Positions 17,881 to 27,124 are shown, counted from the first letter of the stretch. The stretch: DNA of 64,000 nucleotides from Halorussus litoreus (GCF_003382685.1 NZ_KZ859505.1:73897-137896), one strand, 5' to 3'. A program made the numbers and translations. Notes: generated from the letters alone by a model not told the origin.

Positions 17881-19548
17881 TCACCCCTGCTCGAACTCCA
17901 CGCCCTTGCCACCGCGGGGGTGTTCCCAGTCGGTGTCGGCGACCACGGCGCAGGTGCCACACTCGACGCAGGGCTGGGTGTCGAGACTCACCCGCTTCTC
18001 CTCGCTCCCGTTGGTCTTGACCTCCTCGGCGCGGTAACAGCCACCGCCGAAGTCCTCGGCGCTGACCGGACACGCGTACACCGCGGCCCCGCTGGCCTCC
18101 ATCGAGGTGTCCTGTAGTTCGATGTGCGGGTTGCCAACGTCGGTGTCGTAGGTCAGGTCGCCGATGCGGCTGGCCAGGTCCTTCGGCTCGAAGTCGGCCT
18201 CGCCGTCGACGCGCTCGCCGAGTTCCTCGGCGATGACGGTCGGCAGGGTGACGTACGGCGTCTGGGTGTCTGGCACCATCATCGAGAGCCGCGGCGAGGA
18301 GTAGAGCCGTTCGAGCAGCCCGCCGGTCAGCTTCACGCCGAGTCGGCCGACGCCCGAGGTGAGGACCGAGTCGGCGAGGCTCGTCACCGGCCCGCGCTCG
18401 CCCAGTGCGCTGGCGACCCGGTAGCCGGTCGGGCGGAGCTTGCCCATGACGCCCTCGTCCTTGAGCTTTCGCTCGTAGAGCGCACCGGCCCGCTCGGTGT
18501 TGTCGCGCAACTGGGCCTCGGCGAACGCCTCACCGGCGAGCGCGCCCGCGCTCACGGCGTGGTTCATCCCCTTGATGATGGGGCCCTGAGCCTGCATCTG
18601 GCCGGCGGCGTCGCCGACCGTGAGCAGCCGACCCCGGTGTGGCGACGGGTTGGCGACCTTCTTCGAGTCGGGGACCAGCTTCGCGCTGTACTCGACCTCG
18701 TCGTAGTGGCCCTCCAGCCAGTCGGCCAGCAGCGGATGGGTGAGCAGGCTGTCGAGCAGTTCGTGGGGCTCGGCCTGCTCGGCCACGAGGCTGTCGAGGT
18801 GGAACACGGTCCCGATGGAGAGGCTGTCCTCGTTGGTGTAGAGGAAGCCGCCGCCCCGCACGTCCTCGAACAGGTCGCCCGAGAACAGGTGGGCCACGCC
18901 CTCGTCGTCGTCAACGTCGAACCGCTCGGCGATGACGTCCTCGGGCACGTCGATGACGGCCTTGACGCCCTGGAACCACTCCTCGGGTTCCTCCCAGTCC
19001 ATCAGGCCCGCGTCGCGGGCGAGTTCGGAGTTGACGCCGTCCGCGGCGATCACCACGTCGGCCGTGATGGGGTCGAGTTCGTCGCAAGTGACCCCGACGA
19101 TCTCGCCGTTGTCCCGAAGGAGGCCGTTCACGCGAACGTCGGTCAGGAGGCCGCCGCCGGTCTCGGCGGTCATCTCGTGGACGCGCTTGGCCATCCACGA
19201 GTCCATCTTCCGGCGCAACACGGTGTCCGACCACGCGGTGTCGTGCTCGTGGAGGTCGGTGATGTCGAACGTCTTGACCTTGTCGCCGGCGACGTTGTGC
19301 AGGTAGTAGTCGGTGACCGGCCGCTCGCTGGCCTGCTCGCGGAAGTCGGGGAACAGGCCGTCGACGGTGTACGGCGCGGACTCCTCGGCGTAGATGAGCC
19401 CGCCGCTCACGTTCTTCGACCCGGCGTCGACTCCCCGTTCGAGCACGAGGGTCTCCACGTCGTTTCGGGCCAGTACCGCGGCCGCGGCCGCGCCGCCGGG
19501 TCCGGCCCCGACGACGACCGCCTCGTAGTGTTCGTAGTCGTCAGTCAT
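17881..19548 (-). CDS. fixC: Electron-transfer flavoprotein:quinone oxidoreductase, FixC with FixX-like C-terminus
   Basis: A 555-residue protein. The FAD Rossmann motif is VVVGAGPGGAAAAAVLARN (residues 10-28), KNVSGGLIYAE follows, and the second FAD contact is LLTVGDAAGQMQAQGP at about 300. The C-terminal 70 residues resemble the ferredoxin domain of ETF-QO or FixX: YACPVSAEDF and QPCVECGTCAV provide four Cys for a 4Fe-4S cluster, followed by TDWEHPRGGKGVEF. It would pass electrons from the FixAB flavoprotein to the quinone pool at the membrane. Third gene of the fixA-fixB-fixC cluster, 65 nt after fixB. Confidence 0.9.
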   Translation of the reverse strand: MTDDYEHYEAVVVGAGPGGAAAAAVLARNDVETLVLERGVDAGSKNVSGGLIYAEESAPYTVDGLFPDFREQASERPVTDYYLHNVAGDKVKTFDITDLHEHDTAWSDTVLRRKMDSWMAKRVHEMTAETGGGLLTDVRVNGLLRDNGEIVGVTCDELDPITADVVIAADGVNSELARDAGLMDWEEPEEWFQGVKAVIDVPEDVIAERFDVDDDEGVAHLFSGDLFEDVRGGGFLYTNEDSLSIGTVFHLDSLVAEQAEPHELLDSLLTHPLLADWLEGHYDEVEYSAKLVPDSKKVANPSPHRGRLLTVGDAAGQMQAQGPIIKGMNHAVSAGALAGEAFAEAQLRDNTERAGALYERKLKDEGVMGKLRPTGYRVASALGERGPVTSLADSVLTSGVGRLGVKLTGGLLERLYSSPRLSMMVPDTQTPYVTLPTVIAEELGERVDGEADFEPKDLASRIGDLTYDTDVGNPHIELQDTSMEASGAAVYACPVSAEDFGGGCYRAEEVKTNGSEEKRVSLDTQPCVECGTCAVVADTDWEHPRGGKGVEFEQG

Positions 19549-19613
19549 CGGTTCTCTCCCTCTGTTCGTCGTTCGTCGGCAGTTGGGTGTCGTCAGTCAT
19601 CGCTCGGATGTCC

Positions 19614-21221
19614 TCAGTCATCGCTGGCCTCCGCTTGCATGGTGAGTTCGCCCGCGTCGACCGACTCGATGAGGCGGGGGAGCACGTCGAAGAGGTCGCC
19701 CTCGATGTAGTAGTCGCTGAAGTCCCGGATTCGCGCGTCGGGGTCGGTGTTGATGGTGACGATGGTGTCCGAGCCGTCCATCCCGACCTTGTGCTGGACC
19801 GCGCCCGAGATGCCGGCCGCGATGTACAGTTCGGGTTCGACCTCCTGGCCGGTTTCGCCGATCTGGCGCTCCTCGGCCACGTAGTTCGCGACGTGACCGT
19901 CCACGTCGTACGAGGCCGTGACGACCCCGCGCGAGAGGCCGAGCGCCGCGTCGTCGAACGCGTCCACGAGGTCGAGGCCGAGTTCGATGCCCTTCGTCGG
20001 GTCGTCGCCGATGCCCCGGCCGAGCGCGACGACCACGTCGTGGCCCGTCAGGTCGACGCCGTCGTCGAGCCGGTCGAACTCGGTCACGTCCACGCGGAAC
20101 CAGTCGTCGGGCAGGTCGAGGTCGTGTTCGATCACCTCACCCTCGCGGTCGTAGTCCGGGTCTATCGGGTCGAAGCTCCCCGGGATGACCGAACAGCCCT
20201 GCGGGTGGAAGTCCCGGCCGGGATTGTCGATGCAGAGGATGGTCGAGTACTCGAAGCCCGAGAAGTCCGGACGCTTCATGAAGAGGATGCGCTCGAACTC
20301 GATCTTCTCGCCGGGCTCGCCGGTCTTTACGGGGTTCGAGACGAGTTCGTTCTCGATAGTCAGCCCCGAACAGTCGCTGGCGAGTCCCGTGTCGAGTTCG
20401 CCCTGCACCTGCGCCGAGAGGTCTCGTCCGTTGTTGGTCGCGGGGAACAGGAAGTACCGCGGCTTGTCGTAGTCACGCCACTCCGCGGTGGGCTCGGTGC
20501 CCGGCTCGCCCGTCGTCCAGTCTGGTGGCTCCGCGCCGCCGCGGGCCATGTCGGAGACGATCTCCGTGTAGGACTTGTGGCGGAACCGCTCCAATCGCTC
20601 GTCCTCGTGGTAGATCGCCACGTCCGCGCCGTGAGCGACGACCTCTTCGGCGAGCCCCGTGACCGTCTCGTCGCCGACGAGCACGCCGACTACGCGCTCG
20701 TCCGAATCGTAGTCGTCATTGTACGTGTCCATGAGTTCGCGCGCCTTGCCGAGCATCTCCTTGGACACGTCGAGGAGTTCGCCGCCCTGCGTCTCGCAGT
20801 ACACCCACATGTCCCCGTAGTCGCCGCCCTTCAGCGCCCGGACGTGCTTCTTGTCGTTGGTCCGGTTCTCGGGGGTGTAGTCGACTTCCTCGTCGGGCGC
20901 GTCTTCGCCCTGGTCGGCGTCACCGGCTTCCTCGGGGGCGTCGGTGCCGCCCTCGTCAGCATACTCCTCCTCGTGGTCCGTCTCTGCGGGCTCGGTGTCG
21001 GTCTGTTCCTCCAGGTCGTCGATGCGCGACTGGATCGCCTCCCGTGCGGTCTTGCGGTCCTTGCCCTCCTGCTCGGCTGCAAGCACGGCGTCGAGTGACG
21101 AGGGGTCGTCCACCGCGTTCAGCTTCTCCCTCAGCTCCTTCACCGTGTACTCGTCGGGGTCGAGTTCCACGTCGAGGTCGTCCGCGTTCTGGTCTGCGGC
21201 GTCGTTTGCGTCGTCGGCCAT
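19614..21221 (-). CDS. fixB: Electron-transfer flavoprotein alpha subunit, FixB, with N-terminal extension
   Basis: A 535-residue protein, much longer than the usual 310-350 aa. Residues 18-70 (YTVKELREKLNAVDDPSSLD and RKTAREAIQSRIDDLEEQ) form a small helical module resembling SAP/Rho-N-like tags, followed by a 45-residue acidic linker (EAGDADQGEDAPDEEVDY). The ETF alpha part starts near DMWVYCETQGGELLDVSKEM and ends with the FAD-binding domain: VVALGRGIGDDPTK, ASYDVDGHVANYVAEERQIGETG, YIAAGISGAVQHKVGM and IVTINTDPDARI. It partners FixA; the start is 2 nt from the fixA stop. Confidence 0.9.
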   Translation of the reverse strand: MADDANDAADQNADDLDVELDPDEYTVKELREKLNAVDDPSSLDAVLAAEQEGKDRKTAREAIQSRIDDLEEQTDTEPAETDHEEEYADEGGTDAPEEAGDADQGEDAPDEEVDYTPENRTNDKKHVRALKGGDYGDMWVYCETQGGELLDVSKEMLGKARELMDTYNDDYDSDERVVGVLVGDETVTGLAEEVVAHGADVAIYHEDERLERFRHKSYTEIVSDMARGGAEPPDWTTGEPGTEPTAEWRDYDKPRYFLFPATNNGRDLSAQVQGELDTGLASDCSGLTIENELVSNPVKTGEPGEKIEFERILFMKRPDFSGFEYSTILCIDNPGRDFHPQGCSVIPGSFDPIDPDYDREGEVIEHDLDLPDDWFRVDVTEFDRLDDGVDLTGHDVVVALGRGIGDDPTKGIELGLDLVDAFDDAALGLSRGVVTASYDVDGHVANYVAEERQIGETGQEVEPELYIAAGISGAVQHKVGMDGSDTIVTINTDPDARIRDFSDYYIEGDLFDVLPRLIESVDAGELTMQAEASDD

Positions 21222-21223
21222 GG

Positions 21224-22075
21224 TCAGTCACCCCCGGCCAGCGGCTGCATCGTTTCGAGCACGTCGTTCATCGCCTCCGCGTCGTCGGGGTCGACCATCG
21301 TGGCCTCGCGCTCGGAGGGTGCCTTCGGGATAGGGTCGACGCCCGAGACGATGGTGGGCGAGCCGTCGAGTCCGATGAAGTCGGGGTCGAGGTCGAGTCC
21401 CTCGGCGCTCCACGTCGTGAGGTGGTCCTCGTAGTTCTCGACGCGCTCGGTGGTCTCGGCCTTGAGCCGCTTGTGCCGGAGCCGGTGTTCGGCCCGCCGA
21501 TACGAGGGAGAGAACTCCGGATCGGTCACGACGAACGCGGGCAGCGGCGCTTCGACGGTCTCGATCTCGTCCACGTCGCCCTCCACGAGTCGCTTGGCGC
21601 GAAGCGTCTCCTCCTCCTCGTCGATCTCCATCGAGATGACGTGGGTCACGATGGGCCGGTCGAGACACCACGCGGTCTGCGGGCCGGTCTGTCCCGTCTC
21701 GCCGTCCGCGGTCTTGAACCCCGCGATCACGAGGTCGGGTTCCTCGTCGATCTTCTCGATGCCCGCAGAGAGCGTGATGGAGGTCGACCACGTGTCGGCC
21801 GCCGCCATCTCGCGGTCCGACAGCAGGTAGAGGTCGTCGGCGTACACGCTCATCGCCTCCTCCAGCACGTTCTCGTAGCCGGGCGGGCCCATGCTCATCA
21901 CGCTCACGTCGCCGCCGTGTTTGACCTTCGTCTGGAGGGCAGCCTGCAGCGCGAACTCGTCGTTGGGGTTCATCACGGTCGGCGTCGCGCCCCGTTCGAG
22001 GTGGCCGTCCTCGTCGAACGACACCTGCCCCTCTCGGAAGTCCGGGACGCCCTTCGTCAGCACTACCGAACGCAT
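21224..22075 (-). CDS. fixA: Electron-transfer flavoprotein beta subunit, FixA
   Basis: A 283-residue ETF beta subunit that binds AMP or a second FAD and forms a heterodimer with FixB. Typical signals: VVLTKGVPDF at the N-terminus, VMNPNDEFALQAAL, the nucleotide loop GYENVLEEAMSVYADDLYLL, FKTADGETGQTGPQTA and LPAFVVTDPEFSPSYRRAEH. ATG 22075 is chosen over a GTG 9 nt upstream. A TATA-like ctttatgaac lies near 22137-22146, giving a leader of about 40 nt. First gene of fixABC. Together these resemble fix-type ETF systems that link NADH or acyl-CoA oxidation to quinones or bifurcation. Confidence 0.92.
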   Translation of the reverse strand: MRSVVLTKGVPDFREGQVSFDEDGHLERGATPTVMNPNDEFALQAALQTKVKHGGDVSVMSMGPPGYENVLEEAMSVYADDLYLLSDREMAAADTWSTSITLSAGIEKIDEEPDLVIAGFKTADGETGQTGPQTAWCLDRPIVTHVISMEIDEEEETLRAKRLVEGDVDEIETVEAPLPAFVVTDPEFSPSYRRAEHRLRHKRLKAETTERVENYEDHLTTWSAEGLDLDPDFIGLDGSPTIVSGVDPIPKAPSEREATMVDPDDAEAMNDVLETMQPLAGGD

Positions 22076-22363
22076 CGGTACCACCTGTCGCGGGAATTGT
22101 TCTCTATCATGTTCGTTCGGGACTTACAGTCGAGGGTTCATAAAGGTTGCAAGGAACTCCCCCATGAAACCGGGCGTGGGCATCGAACTCCGACCGGCGT
22201 CGTCACTCGTGAGGCACCGCAAATGACGGGAACGCGATTATTACCAGAACAGGGGGTCCCCCTCGTCCTCGACGCTATCGGGCGGTTCGCATCAGTTCAC
22301 GGCAGATCGGCCCCAGTCGGTGAACGAAGGGTACGGAAACCAACTCGGTGTCGAGACGGAAAA
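22076..22363. other. Spacer between bactofilin-like gene and fixA
   Basis: No ORF with haloarchaeal codon bias. It contains the fixA promoter (about 22137-22146) and, near 22249-22261, the short palindrome agggggtccccct, which may help end transcription of the bactofilin-like gene coming from the right. Confidence 0.5.
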
Positions 22364-23722
22364 CTACTCGTCGTCTGCGGTCTCGTTATCTGCGGTCTCG
22401 TCGTCTGCAGTCTCGTCGTGGCTTGCTGTTTCGTCATCGTCCGCAGTTTCAGCGTCGTCCACAGTCTCGCCGTCGTCGGGCCACGCGTCGTCCAGTATCT
22501 CGCGGTCGTCCGAATCGGGCTTCGCCGCGGCTGAGTCGTCGGACTCTTCAGCAGCCGACTCGCCGGAGTCGTCCGTCGCGTCGGCCGCGTCGGCGACCTC
22601 GGTGTCGCCCGATTCTGCGTCGTCGGAGTCGCTCTCGATTGCGGGCTCGGTTTCGCTCTCGGGGTCACTCTCGGTCTCGGAATCGCTCTTGGTCCCGTTC
22701 TCGGAATCGTTCTCACCCTCGCTCTCGGCGGCTCCGCCGCCACCGGGGTCGTCCCCGTGGAATCGCTTGCGGTTGCCCCGAGATGGGCGGTCGGACGACG
22801 CCGAGGAGGTCGACGAGGCGGACGCAGTGGGCGTTCCGCGACTGTGTCTCCCGCCGTCGCCGTCCGCGGCGATCTTTTCGTGGGTTCCGGCCTTCACCAT
22901 CGACATCTCCCCGCTGGCGCGCATCGTCCCGTCGACGATAGCGCCCTCGTGGAAGTGGAGGTCCTCGCAGGAGACGTCGCCCCGGACCTCCACGTCGTCG
23001 GCGAGCTCGACCGTCCCATTCCGGGTCGTCACGTCGCCGTGGATGACGGTACTCGGGCCGACCGAGATGTTCCCGCGAGCGCGCAGGCTGCCGAACACGT
23101 CGTTGCGCTCGCCGACCTCGATGGACTCGGCGCGGAAGTTGCCGTGGAGCCGACAGTCGTCGCCGATGGTCGCGGGGGTCGAGACCCGCCACGAGTCGTC
23201 GCTGACGTGGCCGTTCCGCGGGACGACCACCGGATCGGCGTCGATCTCCTCGTTTTCGAGGAGGTCCGAGACGACCTCCTCGGCGGCCTCCTCCTCGCCG
23301 ATGCGGAGCAGTTGCTGGAGGTAGACGAACACGAACACGATGGTCGGCATCGGGTTACGGATGACGATCCACCCGTTGGCCTCGAACCCCTCCTCGATGT
23401 TCACGTCGTCGCCGATGTCGAGGTCGCCCGAGACCATCAGGCGACCGCCGATGTGGACGCGCTCGCCGAGGTAGGCGTCGCGGCCGACGAGCACGTTGTC
23501 CTGCACGTCCGACCACATGTCGAGCCGACAGTCGGCCTCGGCCTCGATGTGGCCGCCGAACTTCACGCGCTCGCCGGCGATGACGTTGTGGCCGCGGACG
23601 CCGAACTCCACGGTGCTCTGACCGCCCACGATGACGTCCCCGTCGGTGACGAGGTCGTGCTCTTCGACGGTCGTTCCGTCCGGAATCGCGAGTTCGTCGA
23701 GCGGGTCCGAGCCAAGCGGCAC
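22364..23722 (-). CDS. Bactofilin-like polymer-forming protein with acidic tail
   Basis: A 452-residue protein. Residues 10-300 are short beta-helix-like repeats with the hydrophobic-polar periodicity of bactofilins: DGDVIVGGQSTVEF, DNVLVGRDAYLGERVHIGG, LMVSGDLDIGDDVNIEEG and TVELADDVEVRGDVSCEDL. A more hydrophobic segment (MPTIVFVFVYLQQLLRI) sits at about 125-140. The last 150 residues are a disordered tail of D, E, S and T ending in DDETADNETADDE repeats. Bactofilins polymerise without nucleotides; halofilin proteins in Haloferax shape cells. A cytoskeletal or envelope-scaffold role is inferred. Confidence 0.75.
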   Translation of the reverse strand: MPLGSDPLDELAIPDGTTVEEHDLVTDGDVIVGGQSTVEFGVRGHNVIAGERVKFGGHIEAEADCRLDMWSDVQDNVLVGRDAYLGERVHIGGRLMVSGDLDIGDDVNIEEGFEANGWIVIRNPMPTIVFVFVYLQQLLRIGEEEAAEEVVSDLLENEEIDADPVVVPRNGHVSDDSWRVSTPATIGDDCRLHGNFRAESIEVGERNDVFGSLRARGNISVGPSTVIHGDVTTRNGTVELADDVEVRGDVSCEDLHFHEGAIVDGTMRASGEMSMVKAGTHEKIAADGDGGRHSRGTPTASASSTSSASSDRPSRGNRKRFHGDDPGGGGAAESEGENDSENGTKSDSETESDPESETEPAIESDSDDAESGDTEVADAADATDDSGESAAEESDDSAAAKPDSDDREILDDAWPDDGETVDDAETADDDETASHDETADDETADNETADDE

Positions 23723-23874
23723 ACTGTCCCGTTTCGGTTCGCTCCTAATAAACTTCCGTCAGACATTTCGTCGTGGCTCGGTGGTTCTTGCGGCGTGGGA
23801 CGGAGAATCGGGTCGAATTGCCACACGCGAAAGTTCTGTAGGGTTTTTAAGTGACCGGGGCGAACCGGCGGGGT

Positions 23875-24069
23875 ATGACGACGCTCGCGTTCGAGGACGA
23901 CGGCGTGGACGTAGTGTACGAGGGGACGGAGTTCCGCCTCTCGAAGGACCTCATCGAGGGTGCGACGGGGAAGAGCTACTTCGACGTGACAGACCACGAG
24001 GTGCTCCAGATCGTCGAAGAGAACCCCGAGCTCGCGGGTGAACCGCGGCGCATCGGCGACATCATCTGA
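23875..24069 (+). CDS. Small conserved haloarchaeal protein (DUF5800-like)
   Basis: A 64-residue soluble acidic protein, MTTLAFEDDGVDVVYEGTEF ... EPRRIGDII. A strong TATA-like gtttttaag at about 23849-23857 lies about 25 nt upstream of ATG 23875, so the longer start at 23851 is rejected as it falls on the promoter. The pattern of EGTEFRLSKDLIE and SYFDVTDHEVLQIVEENP matches, from memory, the DUF5800 family. Its function is unknown. It is the first of two short genes in tandem. Confidence 0.75.
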   Translation: MTTLAFEDDGVDVVYEGTEFRLSKDLIEGATGKSYFDVTDHEVLQIVEENPELAGEPRRIGDII

Positions 24070-24102
24070 GGTTTTATGGGCCGGCGACCCGTCGCTTCGG
24101 GC

Positions 24103-24240
24103 ATGAACCTCCCCGCTGACTTCGACCACCCGTCGTACCTGACCGCGCTCGGCACGTTCGCCGGCTACGGCGTGATCTTGCTGGTGATGTTCGCTCTACT
24201 GTTCCTAATCCCGTACGGCATCTACGTCGCTCTCTGGTAG
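24103..24240 (+). CDS. 45-aa single-pass membrane protein
   Basis: ATG 24103 to TAG 24240. The N-terminus MNLPADFDHPSYLTALGTFA precedes a hydrophobic helix (residues 20-43: GYGVILLVMFALLFLIPYGI). A TATA-like gttttatgg (24071-24079) is centred about 28 nt before the ATG, consistent with its own leaderless transcript. Codon use is haloarchaeal. It follows the 64-aa gene by 33 nt. Function unknown; the size and promoter make it a good candidate for a conserved micro-protein. Confidence 0.7.
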   Translation: MNLPADFDHPSYLTALGTFAGYGVILLVMFALLFLIPYGIYVALW

Positions 24241-24289
24241 TCGAACTCTATTTCTTCCGGGGCGTTTCGTGAGCTTTCTCAGTCCACCA

Positions 24290-24470
24290 GCGGCCCGCTC
24301 GCGCGTTCATGCGCGAGCGAACGCGCTGCGGTGTGCTGTGCCGTTGCGGTTTGCGGTCTGGGTGCTGTGCGGTTGTGGTGCACGTGCGGTTACTCATATG
24401 CCTCGGCACGTGAGAACCGCACCGCACCCGCCGTCCCCCGCGCGTTGCTCGCACGCGCTGGATTCAAAAT
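24290..24470. repeat. Dispersed palindromic element, copy C (reduced)
   Basis: It lies between the convergent 45-aa gene and pan; that 347-nt spacer has no gene. It has a left hairpin CGCTCGCGC-gttcat-GCGCGAGCG, a tract of gcggt/gctgtgcggt units, the centre-like ggttactcatatgcctcgg, and a right end gcgcgttgctcgcacgcgct (24440-24459) followed by ggattcaaaata, almost identical to copy B at 14153-14186. The TAGCTAGC core is missing, so it looks like a deletion derivative. A fragment agtccaccag at 24281-24290 recalls the second repeat family. Confidence 0.75.
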
Positions 24471-24587
24471 AAAGTATCGCGCTACGGACCTCACCGTAAC
24501 ATATCGCGCGGCAGAACTCACTGGCACGTTGTCGCGCTTCAATCCCGAGAAAATCGCCGAAAAGCTACTCGTAGACAACGAGAACGC

Positions 24588-25802
24588 CTACGCGAACGTC
24601 TTCGAGATCTCCTCGTCCTCGTCCTCGGCCTCGATCTTGGTCTTGGCGCTCTCGAAGTCCGCCATCGTGATCTCGGTCCGGTCGTCGCGGATGGCGAACA
24701 TCCCGGCCTCGGTACAGACTGCCTTGATGTCAGCGCCGCTCTTGTCCTCGGCCTCCCGGGCCAGTTTCTCGAAGTCCACGTCGTCGGCGACGTTCATGTC
24801 GCGGGTGTGGATCTGGAAGATCTTCTCGCGGCCTTCGAGGTCCGGCTTGGGGACCTCGATGAGGCGGTCGAAGCGGCCGGGCCGGAGGATGGCGCGGTCG
24901 AGCATATCGAAGCGATTCGTCGCGGCGATGATGCGGATCTCGCCCCGGTCCTCGAAGCCGTCCATCTCCGAGAGGAGTTGCATCATCGTCCGCTGGACCT
25001 CCGCGTCCCCGGAGGTCTTCGAGTCCGTGCGCTTGGCCGCGATGGCGTCGATCTCGTCGATGAAGAGGACCGCAGGCTCGTGCTGGCGCGCGACCTCGAA
25101 CAGGTCACGGACGAGCTTCGCGCCCTCGCCTATGAACTTGTGGACGAGTTCCGAGCCGGCCATCTTGATGAACGTCGCGTCGGTCTGGTTCGCGACCGCC
25201 TTCGCGAGCATCGTCTTCCCGGTGCCGGGTGGGCCGTACAGCAGGACGCCGCTCGGCGGGTCGATACCAACTTCGCCGAACATCTCCGGGCGTTCGAGCG
25301 GCATCTCGACCGTCTCGCGGACCTCCGTCATCTGCGCTTCGAGGCCGCCGATGTCCTCGTAGGTCACGGAGGGCGATTCTTCGACCTGCATGACGCGGGC
25401 GCGAACGTCGGTCTCGCTCTCCAGCGTCTTGACGATGGACAGCGAGTTGTTCACCGCGACCCGGGCGTCGGGTTCGAGGTCCTCGCGCATCTCGTCGGTC
25501 ACCTCGGTCACGGCCTCCTGGTTGTTGCCGTGCTGTTTGATGATGACGCCGTCGTCCATGAGTTCCTGGACGGTGGCGACGAACAGCGGGGACTGTTTGA
25601 GCTTCTTGTTCTCGTGGGTCAGGCGCTCGAGCTTCTGCTGGTACTTGTTGTTCTCGGCGTTGGCGTCCAGCAGCTTGTCGCGCATCTCCTCGTTCTGGGA
25701 TTCGAGGACCTCGAGCCGCTCCTGAAGGGCCTCGATCTTGTCCTGTTGAGACGCGGCCTCCTCGTCGTACGGGAGGTCGACGTCGTCCACAGTGTCGGTC
25801 AT
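24588..25802 (-). CDS. pan: Proteasome-activating nucleotidase (PAN)
   Basis: A 404-residue AAA ATPase that unfolds proteins and feeds them into the 20S proteasome. An N-terminal coiled coil (residues about 15-75: [20 protein letters not shown]) precedes an OB domain and the AAA module: Walker A GPPGTGKT, Walker [10 protein letters not shown], second-region-of-homology RPGRFDR. ATG 25802 is used; a GTG 3 nt earlier is less likely. The C-terminus ends EISKTFA: where gate-opening PANs carry Hb-Tyr-X, this has T-F-A, a Phe in place of Tyr. A second PAN paralogue is usual in halophiles but is not in this window. Confidence 0.94.
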   Translation of the reverse strand: MTDTVDDVDLPYDEEAASQQDKIEALQERLEVLESQNEEMRDKLLDANAENNKYQQKLERLTHENKKLKQSPLFVATVQELMDDGVIIKQHGNNQEAVTEVTDEMREDLEPDARVAVNNSLSIVKTLESETDVRARVMQVEESPSVTYEDIGGLEAQMTEVRETVEMPLERPEMFGEVGIDPPSGVLLYGPPGTGKTMLAKAVANQTDATFIKMAGSELVHKFIGEGAKLVRDLFEVARQHEPAVLFIDEIDAIAAKRTDSKTSGDAEVQRTMMQLLSEMDGFEDRGEIRIIAATNRFDMLDRAILRPGRFDRLIEVPKPDLEGREKIFQIHTRDMNVADDVDFEKLAREAEDKSGADIKAVCTEAGMFAIRDDRTEITMADFESAKTKIEAEDEDEEISKTFA

Positions 25803-25997
25803 CACGACGCTGTAGGTGCCTGTCTCATAAGAGGCTTCGGGTCACCGTGACACGTGTGACGATATACCACACCTATCCCCCTCTCCGCTGTCGTGGCGCC
25901 CCTGCGATCCCGTCAGATACCTGACCGGTTGAATGACCTATAGTAATATATCGGAATGCGAAATATTATTACGCTGTATCTAAAAGAGGTTGTTAGC

Positions 25998-26273
25998 ATG
26001 AGTGCGTCAGAAACTACAAAGCGGGAGAAAAGCCGTCTGACGGGGGAGAACGCTACCGAGGCGATCCGGGAGCTACCGCCGAGCGCCAAGCTGGTCGCCA
26101 AAGTCCTCGAGTACAACGACACTCTGACCCAGAGCCAGATCGCCGAGGAGTCGCTGCTGCCCGACCGCACGGTCCGCTACGCGCTCAACCGACTCGACGA
26201 CGAAGGGCTGGTGGACTCGCGGTTCTCGTTCTCGGACGCCCGCAAGCGACTCTACACGTTGAACCTGGACTGA
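25998..26273 (+). CDS. Winged-helix transcriptional regulator (MarR/TrmB-like)
   Basis: A 91-residue DNA-binding protein, start ATG 25998 (MSASETTKREK). An upstream in-frame start at 25956 falls in the promoter. The wHTH core is SAKLVAKVLEYNDTLTQSQI followed by LLPDRTVRYALNRLDDEGLV and SRFSFSDARKRLYTL. An AT-rich imperfect inverted repeat surrounds the promoter (gtaatatat at 25940-25948 with atattattac at 25965-25974), a possible self-regulating operator. No ligand domain is present, so it is a minimal regulator. The target genes are unknown; pan is divergent. Confidence 0.8.
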   Translation: MSASETTKREKSRLTGENATEAIRELPPSAKLVAKVLEYNDTLTQSQIAEESLLPDRTVRYALNRLDDEGLVDSRFSFSDARKRLYTLNLD

Positions 26274-26413
26274 GCGCCGAATCTCGACCCATCTCTTTTT
26301 GGGAGCTTCGACCGACCTCTTTTCGAGAATATTGTCGCATTCGGGCGATTCTCCGGCCAATTGCCGGGCGCAGCGACCACAGTTTTATATCCGACTGCGA
26401 ACAATTCCCGAAC

Positions 26414-27055
26414 GTGAGCCTTCGCAAGAGCTACCTCGTCGGCGTTGCCATCGTCGCGGCTTCGGCGCTGGCCAGTTTGGTCGCCGCGCCCGAGATGCCC
26501 GCGGAGATGGCGACCCACTGGAACGCGGCGGGTGAGGTCGACGGAGCGATGGACAAGGAGATAGCGCTCGCGCTGTTCCCTGCGCTCTCGGCCGTCGTGC
26601 TCGCCCTGCTCGCGGCCGTCCCCCGATTCGACCCGCTCGGCGAGAACGTCGCGGCGTTCCGCGAGCAGTACGACTCGTTCGTGGTCGTGCTGCTCGCGTT
26701 CCTCGCGTACGTCCACCTGCTCGTGCTCGCGGCGAACGCGGGCTACGAGTTCGAGATGATACAGGCGCTCGCGCCGGCCATTGGCGGCCTGTTCTTCTAC
26801 GTCGGCGTGCTGCTCGAACACGCCGAACAGAGCTGGTTCGTCGGCATCCGGACGCCGTGGACGCTCTCGAACGAGGAGGTGTGGAACCGGACCCACGAGC
26901 GCGCCGCCCCGCTGTTCAAGGTCGCGGGCGGCATCGCCGTGCTGGGCGCGCTCGTCCCGACCTACGCCGAGCTACTCGTCGTCGCCCCCATCCTCGCAGT
27001 ATCGCTGTACGCCACGGCGTACTCGTACGTGGCGTACCGGCGCGTCGCGACCTGA
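26414..27055 (+). CDS. SdpI/DUF1648 family membrane protein
   Basis: A 213-residue polytopic protein with about six hydrophobic segments. MATHWNAAGEVDGAMDKEIA is the DUF1648 signature, and SWFVGIRTPWTLSNEEVWNR followed by THERAAPLFKV is the SdpI motif. SdpI in Bacillus gives immunity to a toxin and senses it; in archaea the role is unknown. The GTG start at 26414 is 27 nt after the TATA box tttatat (26384-26390), so it is likely leaderless. It lies about 140 nt after the wHTH gene, which could regulate it as SdpR regulates SdpI; this is inference only. Confidence 0.85.
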   Translation: MSLRKSYLVGVAIVAASALASLVAAPEMPAEMATHWNAAGEVDGAMDKEIALALFPALSAVVLALLAAVPRFDPLGENVAAFREQYDSFVVVLLAFLAYVHLLVLAANAGYEFEMIQALAPAIGGLFFYVGVLLEHAEQSWFVGIRTPWTLSNEEVWNRTHERAAPLFKVAGGIAVLGALVPTYAELLVVAPILAVSLYATAYSYVAYRRVAT

Positions 27056-27124
27056 GACCGTACCAGCGGTTTTTCGACGATTCGCGCGAGTCTCGGTGAA
27101 GGAGAGACTCGGTGCAGGAGAGAT

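Noticed and set aside
19549-19613. 19-codon ATG ORF between fixB and fixC (MTDDTQLPTNDEQRERTDD)
   Set aside because: It repeats atgactgacgac, the start of fixC, and overlaps it; it looks like a small start-region duplication rather than a gene.
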